Source: Micromonospora tarapacensis
Lineage (GTDB): Bacteria > Actinomycetota > Actinomycetes > Mycobacteriales > Micromonosporaceae
Reading direction: 5' to 3'
NCBI RefSeq assembly: GCF_019697375.1
Contig: NZ_JAHCDI010000004.1
Location: 1,041,324 to 1,105,323 of the forward strand
Length of the DNA stretch: 64,000 bases
Below the pieces are notes generated by a model that was given only the letters and a program-made list of their open reading frames with translations, searched no databases and was not told the DNA's origin. Of this stretch, positions 29,323-38,068 are shown one piece after another (within the stretch, counting starts at the first letter, position 1; every line of letters starts with the position of its first letter). The translations under genes were made by a program, and so were the position numbers.

Positions 29323-32085
29323 ATGAAATTGGTCGAGCGCGCGGAAGCGATCGCGACGCTGGACGGCCTCCTTGCCTCAGCCGTTTCCGGCAAAGGGCGG
29401 GTCGCCGTCATAGCGGGCGCGGTAGCGTCCGGCAAGACCGAGTTGTTGAACACCTACGCCGACCGGGCGGTGGATCGCGATGCCCTGGCGATCACCGCGA
29501 TCGGCGCGGACGCCGAGCGTGACCTGCCGCTCGGTGTGCTCACCCAGCTGTTGCTCGACGCGCCGCTGGTTCCCGAGGAACAACAGCGCGCGATGAACCT
29601 GCTGTACGAAGGGGTTCGCGCCGACGGCTATGACAACCAGATCGACCCGCAGATCGTGCACGCACTCTGCACAATCCTGCTGGAGCTGTCCCACCGCTAT
29701 CCGCTGATCATCGCGGTCGACGACATCGACCGGACCGACCGTCTGTCGATCATCTGTCTGTCCTACCTGGCCCGGCGGGCACGCTTCGCGCCGATGCTGC
29801 TGCTGTTCACCCAGACTCAGCAGGGCCGTCGGGACGAAGTCGGATTCGAGATGGAGGCGCTCTGGCGGCCGCCGCACGGCTCGCTGATCGTACTGTCGGC
29901 GCTGTCGGCCGAAGCGGTGGGTGAGTTGGCGGCCAGCTGTGTCGGCGAGGCCGACGCGGAGCGGCTGGCGCCGGCCTGGCACCACCTCAGCGGTGGCAAC
30001 CCGCTGCTGCTGCGCGGCCTGCTCGACGATCACCGCGAGGCGTCGGCCGCCGGCGCCGCGGCCGGCAGCGAACCGGTGACCGGGGAGAACTTCACCCGGG
30101 CGGTGGTCTCCTGTCTCCACCGCACGAGCGCCCGCGTGCTCCGGGTGGCCCAGGGGCTGGCGGTCTGCACCGATCTCGCGCTGCTCGAGCAGTTGGTCCC
30201 GGCCGACGGCGCACAGATCAGCCAGGCGGTGCGCACGCTGACCATGGTGGGCCTGCTGTCCGGCGGGGACTTCCGGCATCCGGCCGCTCGCGCGGCGGTG
30301 CTGGCCGACATCGACGAACTGGACCGCGTCGACCTGTTCGGCCGGGCCGCGGTGCTCGCCCATCGCGGCGGCGCGTCCAGCGCCGTGGTCGCCCAGCACC
30401 TGGTCGGCGCGGGCGACGTCAACGAGGCGTGGGCCGTGCCGGTGCTGGAGGACGCAGCCCGGCAGTCGCTGCGGGAGGGCCAGGTGGCCGCCGCGGTGCG
30501 CTACCTGCAGCTCGCGCTGCGGGCCTGCACCGACAGCCAGCGTCGCGCCCGGATCACTGCCGCGTTGGTCCGCGCCGAATGGCGAATCAACCCGAGCGCA
30601 CCGACCGGCTACCTGCCCGAGTTGGCCGTGGCCCTGCGCGGCGGGCACCTGCGTGGTGTCGACGCGCTGGTGCTGACCAAGGCGCTGCTCTGGCACGGCC
30701 AGTTCACCGAGGCCCGGGAGGCGTTCGAGCTGATCACCGCGCACAGCGGCAACGCCGACGCCGAGACGCTGGCCGAGCTGTTCATCACCCGGCCGCTGAT
30801 GCTGGCGACATACCCGTCGTTCCGACCGCTGCTCCACCAGGGCATGCAGCCGCCGGTGGCGATGCCGACGGTGTCGGCCAGTCATCGGCTGGCGGCCGCC
30901 ACCGCGCTGGCCGGGGTGCTGAGCGAGGGCCCGTCGGAGCGGGCGATCGCGGTCGCCGAACGGATCCTGCACAACGCGCGCCTGGACGAGATGAGCCTGG
31001 ACACCGTGGAGAGCGCGTTGCTGGCGCTCACCTACGGTGGCTGCTCGGCCAGCGCCGCGGTGTGGTGCGACACCTTCGTCGACGAGGCTCGCCTGCGGCG
31101 TTCGCCGAGCCGGCAGGCCCGGCTGGCTGCCATCCGCGCGGAGATCTCGATGCGCCTGGGCGATCTGACCGGGGCGCGGCGGTACGCCACGGACGCGCTG
31201 ACGGTGATGCCGTCGAGCAGCTGGGGCGTCGCGGTCGGCGGCCCGCTTGCTGTTCTGATCATGGCGACGACCGCGATCGGCGACTTCGGTGCGGTGCGTG
31301 ACCACCTGGACCAGCCGGTGCCGGAGGAGATGTTCCAGACCCGCTTCGGGTTGCACTATCTGCACGCTCGGGGCCGGTACAGCCTCGCCATCGGCGAGTT
31401 GCCGCTGGCGTTGCGGGACTTCAAGCTCTGCGGCCAGCTGGCCGCCCAGTGGGGGATGGACACGCCCGGCCTGGTGCCGTGGCGGGTCGACGCGGCCGAG
31501 ACGCTGCTCCGGATGAACGCGCCGGAGCAGGCGCAGCAGCTGGTCGAGGAGCAGCTGAACCGCTGCGGCGACGGCCAGCCGCGGGTGCGCGCCATGGCCC
31601 TGCGCCTGTATGCCGCCTGCGCCGAGCTCCGGCACCGGCCGATGTTCCTGCGCCAGGCCGCCGATCTGCACAACGGTGGTGACGGCTACGAGCTGGCCCG
31701 CACCCTCGTCGACCTGACCGAGGCGTTCCAGACGCTGGGCGAGTCGCGGCGGGTCCGGCTGATCGCCCGGCGGGCCCGTGCCACCGCCGAGAAGGCGGGT
31801 GCGCTACTGCTGCTCAAGGCGCTGAGCCTGGAGCCCGGCTGGGACGAAGGGGACACCGTGGAAGCGATGAACCCGGCCGTGGTGGTGGCCGTCCTGAGCG
31901 AGGCCGAGCATCGTGTCGCGGCCCTGGCGGCGGCCGGCTACAGCAACCGGGAGATTTCCGAGAAGCTCTACATCACGATCAGCACGGTCGAGCAGCACCT
32001 GACCCGTACGTACCGCAAGCTGAATGTCGCCCGCCGTGGCGACCTGCCGGCGAGCCTGAGCCCGGACCACTCCGCCAGCGTCTGA
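29323..32085 (+). CDS. LAL-type LuxR-family transcriptional regulator
   Basis: 920 residues from ATG 29323, which has GAGAGG 6 bases upstream (ATG 29317 would sit on the ribosome site). An N-terminal ATPase carries Walker A AGAVASGKTELL (31-42) and Walker B IIAVDDIDR. A long helical middle follows. The C terminus is a LuxR HTH (about 855-905: ALAAAGYSNREISEKLYI, STVEQHLTRTYRKLNV). Large ATP-binding LuxR regulators of this kind often activate polyketide clusters; with the SARP upstream it gives this cluster two dedicated activators. Confidence 0.92.
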   Translation: MKLVERAEAIATLDGLLASAVSGKGRVAVIAGAVASGKTELLNTYADRAVDRDALAITAIGADAERDLPLGVLTQLLLDAPLVPEEQQRAMNLLYEGVRADGYDNQIDPQIVHALCTILLELSHRYPLIIAVDDIDRTDRLSIICLSYLARRARFAPMLLLFTQTQQGRRDEVGFEMEALWRPPHGSLIVLSALSAEAVGELAASCVGEADAERLAPAWHHLSGGNPLLLRGLLDDHREASAAGAAAGSEPVTGENFTRAVVSCLHRTSARVLRVAQGLAVCTDLALLEQLVPADGAQISQAVRTLTMVGLLSGGDFRHPAARAAVLADIDELDRVDLFGRAAVLAHRGGASSAVVAQHLVGAGDVNEAWAVPVLEDAARQSLREGQVAAAVRYLQLALRACTDSQRRARITAALVRAEWRINPSAPTGYLPELAVALRGGHLRGVDALVLTKALLWHGQFTEAREAFELITAHSGNADAETLAELFITRPLMLATYPSFRPLLHQGMQPPVAMPTVSASHRLAAATALAGVLSEGPSERAIAVAERILHNARLDEMSLDTVESALLALTYGGCSASAAVWCDTFVDEARLRRSPSRQARLAAIRAEISMRLGDLTGARRYATDALTVMPSSSWGVAVGGPLAVLIMATTAIGDFGAVRDHLDQPVPEEMFQTRFGLHYLHARGRYSLAIGELPLALRDFKLCGQLAAQWGMDTPGLVPWRVDAAETLLRMNAPEQAQQLVEEQLNRCGDGQPRVRAMALRLYAACAELRHRPMFLRQAADLHNGGDGYELARTLVDLTEAFQTLGESRRVRLIARRARATAEKAGALLLLKALSLEPGWDEGDTVEAMNPAVVVAVLSEAEHRVAALAAAGYSNREISEKLYITISTVEQHLTRTYRKLNVARRGDLPASLSPDHSASV

Positions 32086-32106
32086 GTGACCAGCATGGAA
32101 GGGGCC

Positions 32107-32135
32107 GAAGGCCGCACCCACCGGGTGCGGCCTTC
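32107..32135. terminator. Bidirectional hairpin terminator
   Basis: Perfect 13-bp inverted repeat GAAGGCCGCACCC / GGGTGCGGCCTTC with an ACC loop. It lies between the convergent LAL regulator and phosphopantetheinyl transferase genes. Confidence 0.85.
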
Positions 32136-32172
32136 TACCATGCTGCGGTCCGGCAACGTGTGGGCTACCGGC

Positions 32173-32847
32173 TCAGACGGTGGCCAGCGCGGGCGCCACC
32201 ACCGCGATGGCGGTCACGACCAGCCCTTGCCGGGCCAGCCAACGCCCACTGAAGCCGGCGAGCCTGCGCCCGTGCAGCTGCCCCCCCGCGACCAGTATCC
32301 GAGCCTCGAAGGTGCCGGCCAGCGGGTCGAAGGTGATGTCCGCGTCCTCGAAGTCCAGCCAGCGTGAGGTCAGCGGAAACCACGCCTTGTAGACGGATTC
32401 CTTGGCGCTGAACAGCAACCGGTCCCAGCACACGTCGGGGTGCTCGTGCTGCAGCGTGCCGATCCGGTCCCGTTCCTGGGGCAGCGACACGGCGGGCAGT
32501 ACGTCGTCGAGCAGCGGTGCGTTTGGCTCGGCGTCGATGCCGACGGTGGTGATGACCTCGGATTCGGCGAGCACCGCGGCGCGGTAGCCGTCGCAGTGCG
32601 TGATGCTGCCGATCAGGCCGGCCGGCCATCGCGGTTCGCCACGCGGCCCCGGCAGCACCGGTGCCGGCGCGCGCCCGAGGCGGGCCATCGCCTGCCGGGC
32701 ACACCAGCGGCCGGTGGCGAACTCCCGCCGCCGTTTGTCGACCGCCGCGCGGATGATCTTCTCCTCCTCCGGAAAGAGGAACGTGCCGGGTGCCTCGGTG
32801 AAGGTGTCGATCGCCACGGTGCCGGCCGGGAGAATCGCCTCGATCAT
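32173..32847 (-). CDS. 4'-phosphopantetheinyl transferase (EntD/Sfp type)
   Basis: 224 residues. It transfers phosphopantetheine from CoA to the serine of carrier domains, here plausibly the ACPs and the PCP of this cluster. Signatures: VDKRRREFATGRWCARQA at 37-54, GSITHCDGY at 80-88, magnesium-binding GIDAEPN (103-109) and WDRLLFSAKESVYKAW (141-156). Length and motifs fit the EntD-like actinobacterial group. Convergent with the LAL gene across a strong terminator. Confidence 0.92.
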   Translation of the reverse strand: MIEAILPAGTVAIDTFTEAPGTFLFPEEEKIIRAAVDKRRREFATGRWCARQAMARLGRAPAPVLPGPRGEPRWPAGLIGSITHCDGYRAAVLAESEVITTVGIDAEPNAPLLDDVLPAVSLPQERDRIGTLQHEHPDVCWDRLLFSAKESVYKAWFPLTSRWLDFEDADITFDPLAGTFEARILVAGGQLHGRRLAGFSGRWLARQGLVVTAIAVVAPALATV

Positions 32848-33351
32848 GGCACGCTCCGAACCGGTAATTTTCTCTCGGGTCCCACCGTCGATCGCGGCGG
32901 GGCGCTCTTGTCGACAGTGGGCATGTATCGAATGCTAGGGACCAGCACCGCGTACCGGAATGCGCGGCGGCGGACTCTCGGGCTTCGGCCGGGACGGTTA
33001 CGGGATGGCCGGGTCGTGATAGGGGAGACGTGTTGCAGCGGCTCGCCGCCGCTGAGCGTGGCGCCACCACCGGCCACCTTGATGAAATGCTCGTACCGGC
33101 TGCGGCAGAAGCGGCAGCGCAGGCGTGATCGCCCGCGGGCGCGTCCACCGGTTCGCAGGCAGTTACCCTGGCTGACTGGGCATCGCTCCCGGCTGCGGAT
33201 CGGACAGGACGGAACCCCGGCTCCGGGCGATCGTCGGCCCTGCCGGCGACCACGAGTACCGTTCGGTGCTCGACCAGCAGGGGCCTCGCTGGCAGGTCGC
33301 CGGGCGAGGGCGGGCCAACCGCTGGCGAGGGACCGGGGAAGGGAGCGAGGG
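32848..33351. other. Intergenic stretch without a supported gene
   Basis: About 500 bases between divergent genes. No full gene is supported. A short minus-strand stretch near 33010-33100 reads like VAGGGATLSGGEPL, similar to radical-SAM activating enzymes, but no surrounding frame supports more than a fragment. Confidence 0.4.
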
Positions 33352-34062
33352 GTGGCGCAGCAGAGAGCACTCGTGGTTCGGGGCGGGTGGGAGGGGCACC
33401 AGCCGGTCGAGGCGACGGAGTTGTTCATCCCCTTCCTCGAACGCAGCGGATACGCCGTACGGGTGGAGGGTTCGACGGAGATCTACGCCGATGCCGCCGA
33501 GATGGCCGACACCGACCTCGTCGTGCAGTGCGTGACGATGTCGCAGATCACCGGGGAGCAGGTGGCGGGCCTGGCCGCGGCGGTCGTCGCCGGGACGGGT
33601 TTCACCGGCTGGCACGGCGGCATCGTCGACTCGTTCCGCGCCTGCTCGGACTACCTGCACCTGGTGGGCGGCCAGTTCGCCACCCATCCGGGCGTGCAGC
33701 CGTGCGACCGCGGCGGCGGCGCGGCGGACAACTTCCTGCCGCACTCGGTCACGATCACCGAGCTGGGCCGGGAGCATCCGATCACCGCCGGGATCGAGGA
33801 CTTCGACCTGGTCACCGAGCAGTACTGGGTGCTGCACGACGATCTGATCGACGTGCTGGCCACCACCACCCACCCGACGCGGGCGTGGCATCCGTGGCAC
33901 CGGCCGGTCACCTCGCCGGCGATCTGGACCCGAAACTGGGGCGCCGGGCGGATCGTCGTGACAACCCCGGGACACAGCCTTGACGTGCTGGAGCACGCCT
34001 GCGTCCGTACCGTCATCGAGAGGGGGATGGTGTGGGCGACCCGCACGGCGTCGGCATCGTAG
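33352..34062 (+). CDS. ThuA-domain protein (trehalose-utilisation-like)
   Basis: 236 residues from GTG 33352 behind an AGGG-rich stretch. It has the class I glutamine-amidotransferase-like fold of ThuA proteins: ALVVRGGWEGHQP at the N terminus, GFTGWHGGIVDSFR, GGQFATHPG, EHPITAGIEDF, EQYWVLH and the end GRIVVTTPGHSLD. ThuA proteins are linked to sugar metabolism and usually pair with Gfo/Idh/MocA oxidoreductases, as here. The next gene begins 31 bases before this one ends. Probably sugar-derivative catabolism rather than biosynthesis. Confidence 0.85.
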   Translation: MAQQRALVVRGGWEGHQPVEATELFIPFLERSGYAVRVEGSTEIYADAAEMADTDLVVQCVTMSQITGEQVAGLAAAVVAGTGFTGWHGGIVDSFRACSDYLHLVGGQFATHPGVQPCDRGGGAADNFLPHSVTITELGREHPITAGIEDFDLVTEQYWVLHDDLIDVLATTTHPTRAWHPWHRPVTSPAIWTRNWGAGRIVVTTPGHSLDVLEHACVRTVIERGMVWATRTASAS

Positions 34063-35150
34063 GTCTCGGGGTCATCTCCCGTGCGTACCTGACCACGCTG
34101 GCCAACCATCCCACGGTGCGCGTCGTCGCGGTGGCCGACCTCGACGCCGCCCGGTCCGCTGCGGTCGCGGCCATGACTCCCGGCGCCGAGGCGGTAAGTG
34201 TCGAGCGCCTGCTCGCCCACCCGGGCGTGCAGACGGTGCTCAACCTCACGATCCCGGCGGCGCACGCCGAGATCTCGCTCGGCGCGATCGACGCGGGCAG
34301 GAACGTGTTTGTCGAGAAGCCTCTCGCCGTGACATTCCCGGAGGGGCGTTCGATCATCAACCGCGCCGCGTCGGCCGGCGTCCGCGTCGGGTGTGCGCCG
34401 GACACCGTGCTGGGCACGGGTACGCAGACGGCGCGTGCGGCGATCGACGGCGGGCTCATCGGACGCCCGTTGTCCGCGTCGGCCGTCATGGTCACTCCAG
34501 GGCACGAGCGTTGGCACCCCAACCCCGACTTCTACTACACCCCGGGCGGCGGTCCGTTGTTGGACATGGGGCCCTACTACATCTCGGCACTCATCCACCT
34601 GCTCGGGCCGGTTCGCGCGGTGAGCGGAGCCGTCAGCCGGCTACGCGCCGAGCGGGTCATCGGCTCGGGTCCGCGCATCGGGGAGCGGATCCCGGCGGAG
34701 GTGGATACCCATGTGACCGGCGTGCTCGAACACGCCAACGGTGTCCTCTCGACCATCACCACGAGCTTCGACGGCGTTGCGACGACGGCCGCACCGATCG
34801 AGGTGCACGGGGAGACCGGCACGCTCGCCGTACCCGATCCGAACGACTTCGACGGTGAGGTCCGCCTCTTCGCGCTCGGCGCCACCGCATGGCGCGTTCT
34901 CGAACCACGGGCCGGTTACGCCGAGGGCTCCCGAGGCATCGGTCTGATCGACCTTGTCAGGGCCGGCGACCAGCGTCCGCCGCGCGCCGGCGGCGACGTC
35001 GCGTTGCACGTACTCGAAACAATGACCACCCTGCTCCAGTCGGCAGCCGAAGGTCAGCGGATCGAGCTGACGACGGCGGTGGCGCTTCCCGCACCAGTTC
35101 CGCTCACTCCGGTCGAGGACTGGAAGGCGATCGGTCAGACTGGTCGCTGA
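34032..35150 (+). CDS. Gfo/Idh/MocA-family NAD(P)-dependent oxidoreductase
   Basis: 372 residues. N-terminal Rossmann motif VGIVGLGVISRAYL, EKPLAV with the conserved Lys, then a C-terminal alpha/beta domain (GGGPLLDMGPYYISALIHLLG). The likely reaction is oxidation of a sugar, inositol or related polyol. The GTG start at 34032 overlaps the ThuA gene and has AGGGGG upstream, so the pair is an operon. Confidence 0.88.
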   Translation: MGDPHGVGIVGLGVISRAYLTTLANHPTVRVVAVADLDAARSAAVAAMTPGAEAVSVERLLAHPGVQTVLNLTIPAAHAEISLGAIDAGRNVFVEKPLAVTFPEGRSIINRAASAGVRVGCAPDTVLGTGTQTARAAIDGGLIGRPLSASAVMVTPGHERWHPNPDFYYTPGGGPLLDMGPYYISALIHLLGPVRAVSGAVSRLRAERVIGSGPRIGERIPAEVDTHVTGVLEHANGVLSTITTSFDGVATTAAPIEVHGETGTLAVPDPNDFDGEVRLFALGATAWRVLEPRAGYAEGSRGIGLIDLVRAGDQRPPRAGGDVALHVLETMTTLLQSAAEGQRIELTTAVALPAPVPLTPVEDWKAIGQTGR

Positions 35151-35298
35151 GCGCGGTGGGGACGTGGCCGCCGATGGTCGACCCGCTCGGCAGTGGTCGC
35201 TTGAGCCGCCGGGTGGGGCAGCTCCCGAATAGATCAGCATCGCTTGCGCGAACAGGCGATGGCTGGCCAGGAAGCGCCTGCCAGGGCCGGTGCCCCGG

Positions 35299-35525
35299 CT
35301 ACCTGCGGAGGGTGCGCAGGATCCCGGCAAGCTCGGCCCGATCGGTGGCGTCGAGGTGACCGAAGCGGTCCGCCTCGGTCCGGCGGGCAGTGCGGATGGC
35401 GGCAGTGACCCGGCGGCCCTCATCGGTGGGTGCGACCAGGGTGGCCCGCCGATCCGCCGGGTCGGGCCGGCGTTCGACCAGCCTACGGGCGACCCGACCG
35501 CGGGTCGCGTCACCACCGACGGTGT
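35299..35525 (-). pseudogene. MarR-family regulator, C-terminal remnant
   Basis: Minus-strand reading ends in [45 protein letters not shown], the wing and C-terminal helices of a MarR regulator. Upstream of about 35525 the homology stops and no start or N-terminal half exists. It faces a truncated ABC exporter fragment whose 5' part is missing too, so one deletion appears to have removed both gene starts. Confidence 0.6.
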
Positions 35526-35540
35526 CGACGTGCGCCCGCC

Positions 35541-35786
35541 CGCCCGGACGCCAGCGACGCGGAGATCGAGGACGCGGCCCGCGCCGCCCGGATCCACGAC
35601 CTGATCGCCGGCCTGCCGGACGGGTACGACACCATGGTCGGCTCGCGCGGTCACCGGTTCTCCGGCGGCGGGCCATCGCACGTACGCGACCCGCGCATCC
35701 TGGTCCTCGACGAGGCCACCAGCGCGATCGTCGAGGCCGGTGACCACCACAGCCTGCTGGACCGCTACGCCGCCCTGGCCACCTGA
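35541..35786 (+). pseudogene. ABC exporter ATPase remnant with internal deletion
   Basis: [20 protein letters not shown], then [33 protein letters not shown] and [18 protein letters not shown] are the C-terminal half of an ABC exporter (membrane domain fused to ATPase). The region between the signature motif and Walker B is shortened ([14 protein letters not shown]), and the H-loop segment after Walker B is missing. No membrane domain or Walker A exists upstream. Non-functional relic. Confidence 0.65.
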
Positions 35787-35893
35787 GCGCAGCTCGCCCA
35801 CGGCGGCCGAGGCGCTGGCGCGGCACGGCCACGGCGAGAACGTGCACCGATGGTTGGACGGGTACGTCGACCGACCGGTGCTAGCCATCGCAA

Positions 35894-35910
35894 ATGACAA
35901 CCGTTACCAT
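35894..35910 (+). promoter_or_regulatory. 17-bp palindrome, Fur/Zur-type operator candidate
   Basis: ATGACAACCGTTACCAT fits ATG-n2-AAC-n-GTT-n2-CAT, a centred dyad. The last base lies 38 bases before the first start of the ten-gene operon. Its length and symmetry resemble zinc-responsive (Zur) sites of actinobacteria as I know them. No other gene lies between it and the operon. Confidence 0.5.
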
Positions 35911-35948
35911 CTGATGGTCCGGGATCCCCTGAACATCTGGAGTGCGCG

Positions 35949-37223
35949 GTGGGGCATGCGTTGGTGATCGAGAGCTGGGTCGGTGCGATGAGCACCCTGC
36001 TGCCCCGGGCGATCCGGGAGGCAGGGCATCGGTTCACGTTCTTGACCAGGAACCTGCACCACTACCTGCGTCCGGGCAGCGGCGAAGGGGTGCACCCGTT
36101 GCTCCTCGCGGACAACGTGATCACCGCCGAGACCAACGACCTGGACATGCTGCTGCCCCAGGTCCAGCGGCTGCACGAGGTGCTGCGGTTCGACGGGGTC
36201 GTCACGTCCTGCGACTACTACCTCGGCACGGCGGCCCGGCTGGCCGCACACCTGGGCCTGCCCAGTCCACGGCCGGACGCCGTCGAGTACGCCTGCCGCA
36301 AGGACCTGGCGCGGCAGCGGATGCAGGTGGCCGGCCTGCCCGGTCCGGCGTTCGCGATCACCGAGGACTGGCCGGGTACCGAGGTGGCCGCGCGCACGCT
36401 GGGCTTCCCGCTGGTCATCAAGCCGGTCGACCTGTGCGCCGGGATGTTCGTCCGGCTGGTGGCCGACCGGACCCAACTGCGCGAGGCGTTCGACGCCCTC
36501 GACGCATTCCCGGTCAATGCCCGTGGCCAGCAGCGCCTGCCGCTGGTGCTGCTGGAAGAGGTGCTGGTCGGGCCGGAGGTCAGCGTCGAGACCGTCACGG
36601 TCGACGGGGCGACGACGGTGCTCGGCGTGACGGACAAGAGCCTCGCCGGCGAGCCGTGGTTCGTGGAGACGGGCCACATGTTCCCCGCCGCGCTCGATGC
36701 CGCGACGGTCACCGCGGTGTGCGACATGACGGTCGCCGCCCTCGCCGCGGTCGGGTACGACCGGGGAGTGGCGCACACCGAGCTGCGGCTGACGGCGGCG
36801 GGGCCGCGGGTGGTGGAGATCAACCCTCGCCCGGCGGGCAACCAGATCACCGAGTTGGTGCGGCGGGTGACCGGGGTGGATCTGCCCATGGTGTTCACCC
36901 AGCTCGCCCTGGGTGAACAGCCGGACATCGCGGTGACCGGCACGGGCGTGCGCAGCGCGGCCATCTCGTTCCTGCTTCCACCCCGCGCCGGAACCGTCGC
37001 CGGGATCGAGGGTACGGCCACGCTGGCCGTGGCTGATGACGTCGTCGACTGGGCGGTCAAGCCGGCCGGGCACCGCACCGGCGACGCGGTGAGCAACAAC
37101 ACCTACCTCGGCCATGTCATGACGGTGGACACCGCAGCACTCGGCGCCCGTGCCCGGGCCGAGGAACTGGTTGCCGGGCTGGGCGTCCGGTACGCCGACG
37201 ACCTGGCCGGGGCTCTCGCGTGA
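35949..37223 (+). CDS. ATP-grasp carboxylate-amine ligase
   Basis: 424 residues, GTG start with GGAG 7 bases upstream. It has the three-part ATP-grasp build: an N-terminal Rossmann-like part (ALVIESWVGAMSTLLPRAI), an ATP lid (ARTLGFPLVIKPVDLCAGMF, with the Lys of VIKP) and the magnesium-binding end (VVEINPRPAGNQITELV). Such enzymes activate a carboxylate as acyl phosphate and join it to an amine. The neighbouring PLP and enolase-family genes suggest amino-acid-like substrates. First gene of the operon, directly behind the Zur-like palindrome. Confidence 0.85.
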   Translation: MGHALVIESWVGAMSTLLPRAIREAGHRFTFLTRNLHHYLRPGSGEGVHPLLLADNVITAETNDLDMLLPQVQRLHEVLRFDGVVTSCDYYLGTAARLAAHLGLPSPRPDAVEYACRKDLARQRMQVAGLPGPAFAITEDWPGTEVAARTLGFPLVIKPVDLCAGMFVRLVADRTQLREAFDALDAFPVNARGQQRLPLVLLEEVLVGPEVSVETVTVDGATTVLGVTDKSLAGEPWFVETGHMFPAALDAATVTAVCDMTVAALAAVGYDRGVAHTELRLTAAGPRVVEINPRPAGNQITELVRRVTGVDLPMVFTQLALGEQPDIAVTGTGVRSAAISFLLPPRAGTVAGIEGTATLAVADDVVDWAVKPAGHRTGDAVSNNTYLGHVMTVDTAALGARARAEELVAGLGVRYADDLAGALA

Positions 37224-38068
37224 CGACGCCGACGCCGGTCAGAAGCGGTGCGCCGTTCACGTCGGTGACGGACCTGATCGAGGCCGTCCGCGCTGCCCGG
37301 TTCGGCCCTGACCCGTCCGCTGAGCAGGTGAGCGTCGCGTTCACCACCCGGCAGGGTGCCCGGCACGCCGGGCGCGGCCGCGGCTACCGCAACCACGTGC
37401 TGAGCCTTCGGGTGGGCGCCACCGTCGGTTCCTGCGCGGCGGAGCCGGACGAGCTGACCGACGACGTCGCCTACGACTGTGTGGGCCGTAGCGTCGCCGA
37501 ACTGCTCACCCACCCGGTGCCGGCGGTCCGCGTCGCGGCCCTCGACGCCTACCTCGCCACCGCCCGCCCGCACGCGCACGTCGCCCACGACACGGTCACG
37601 ATCCCTGCCGGCACCTCGCTGGCCAAGTCGCGCGCCAGGGCCGCCGCGGTGGTGGACCTGCTACCCGTGCCCCCGGGGCAGGACGTCCTGGTCGTCGGTG
37701 TGGTGAACTCCCTGCTCGAGCAGCTGCGTCGCCGCGGTGTCAGCTACCTGCCCTGCGATCTGGCCGGCGGCAGCACGGAGTGGGACGAGCCGTGCCTGCC
37801 GGACGCCGCCGCCCTGCTGGACCGCTGCGACGCCCTGCTGGTCTCCGGCATGACCCTCGGCAACGGCACCTTCGAGCCGCTGCTGCGGCACGCCCGCGCC
37901 ACCGGCAAACCGATGGTGGCCTTCGCGCAGACCGGTAGCGCCGTCCTGCCGTGCTTCCTCGGTGCCGGGCTGAGCGCCGTGTCCGCCGAGCCGTACCCGT
38001 TCTTCTGGCTCGACGGCGGACCGACCACGGTCTACCGCTACCGCGCCGCCGTCGGGTCGCCATGCTGA
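37220..38068 (+). CDS. DUF364 / Rossmann-like protein (putative heavy-metal chelation family)
   Basis: 282 residues, GTG overlapping the previous stop (GTGA). A DUF4213-like N-terminal part is followed by a DUF364 domain from about 150: DVLVVGVVNSLLEQLRRRG, LPCDLAGG, CDALLVSGMTLGNGTFEPLL, GSAVLPCFLGAGLSAVS. Pfam describes this family as putative heavy-metal chelation; the biochemical role is not established. Related proteins occur beside metal-handling genes. Here it may process or bind a chelator intermediate. Confidence 0.75.
   Translation: MTTPTPVRSGAPFTSVTDLIEAVRAARFGPDPSAEQVSVAFTTRQGARHAGRGRGYRNHVLSLRVGATVGSCAAEPDELTDDVAYDCVGRSVAELLTHPVPAVRVAALDAYLATARPHAHVAHDTVTIPAGTSLAKSRARAAAVVDLLPVPPGQDVLVVGVVNSLLEQLRRRGVSYLPCDLAGGSTEWDEPCLPDAAALLDRCDALLVSGMTLGNGTFEPLLRHARATGKPMVAFAQTGSAVLPCFLGAGLSAVSAEPYPFFWLDGGPTTVYRYRAAVGSPC

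Noticed and set aside
33010..33100. Radical-SAM-activating-enzyme-like words (GGGATLSGGEPL) on the minus strand
   Set aside because: Only about 25 residues match, no cluster of Cys in the right spacing follows, and there is no start; too short to call.
32440..33351. Upstream extension of the ThuA frame by 300 residues
   Set aside because: The extension is antisense to the phosphopantetheinyl transferase and has low-complexity Arg/Pro content; ThuA homology begins right after GTG 33352.
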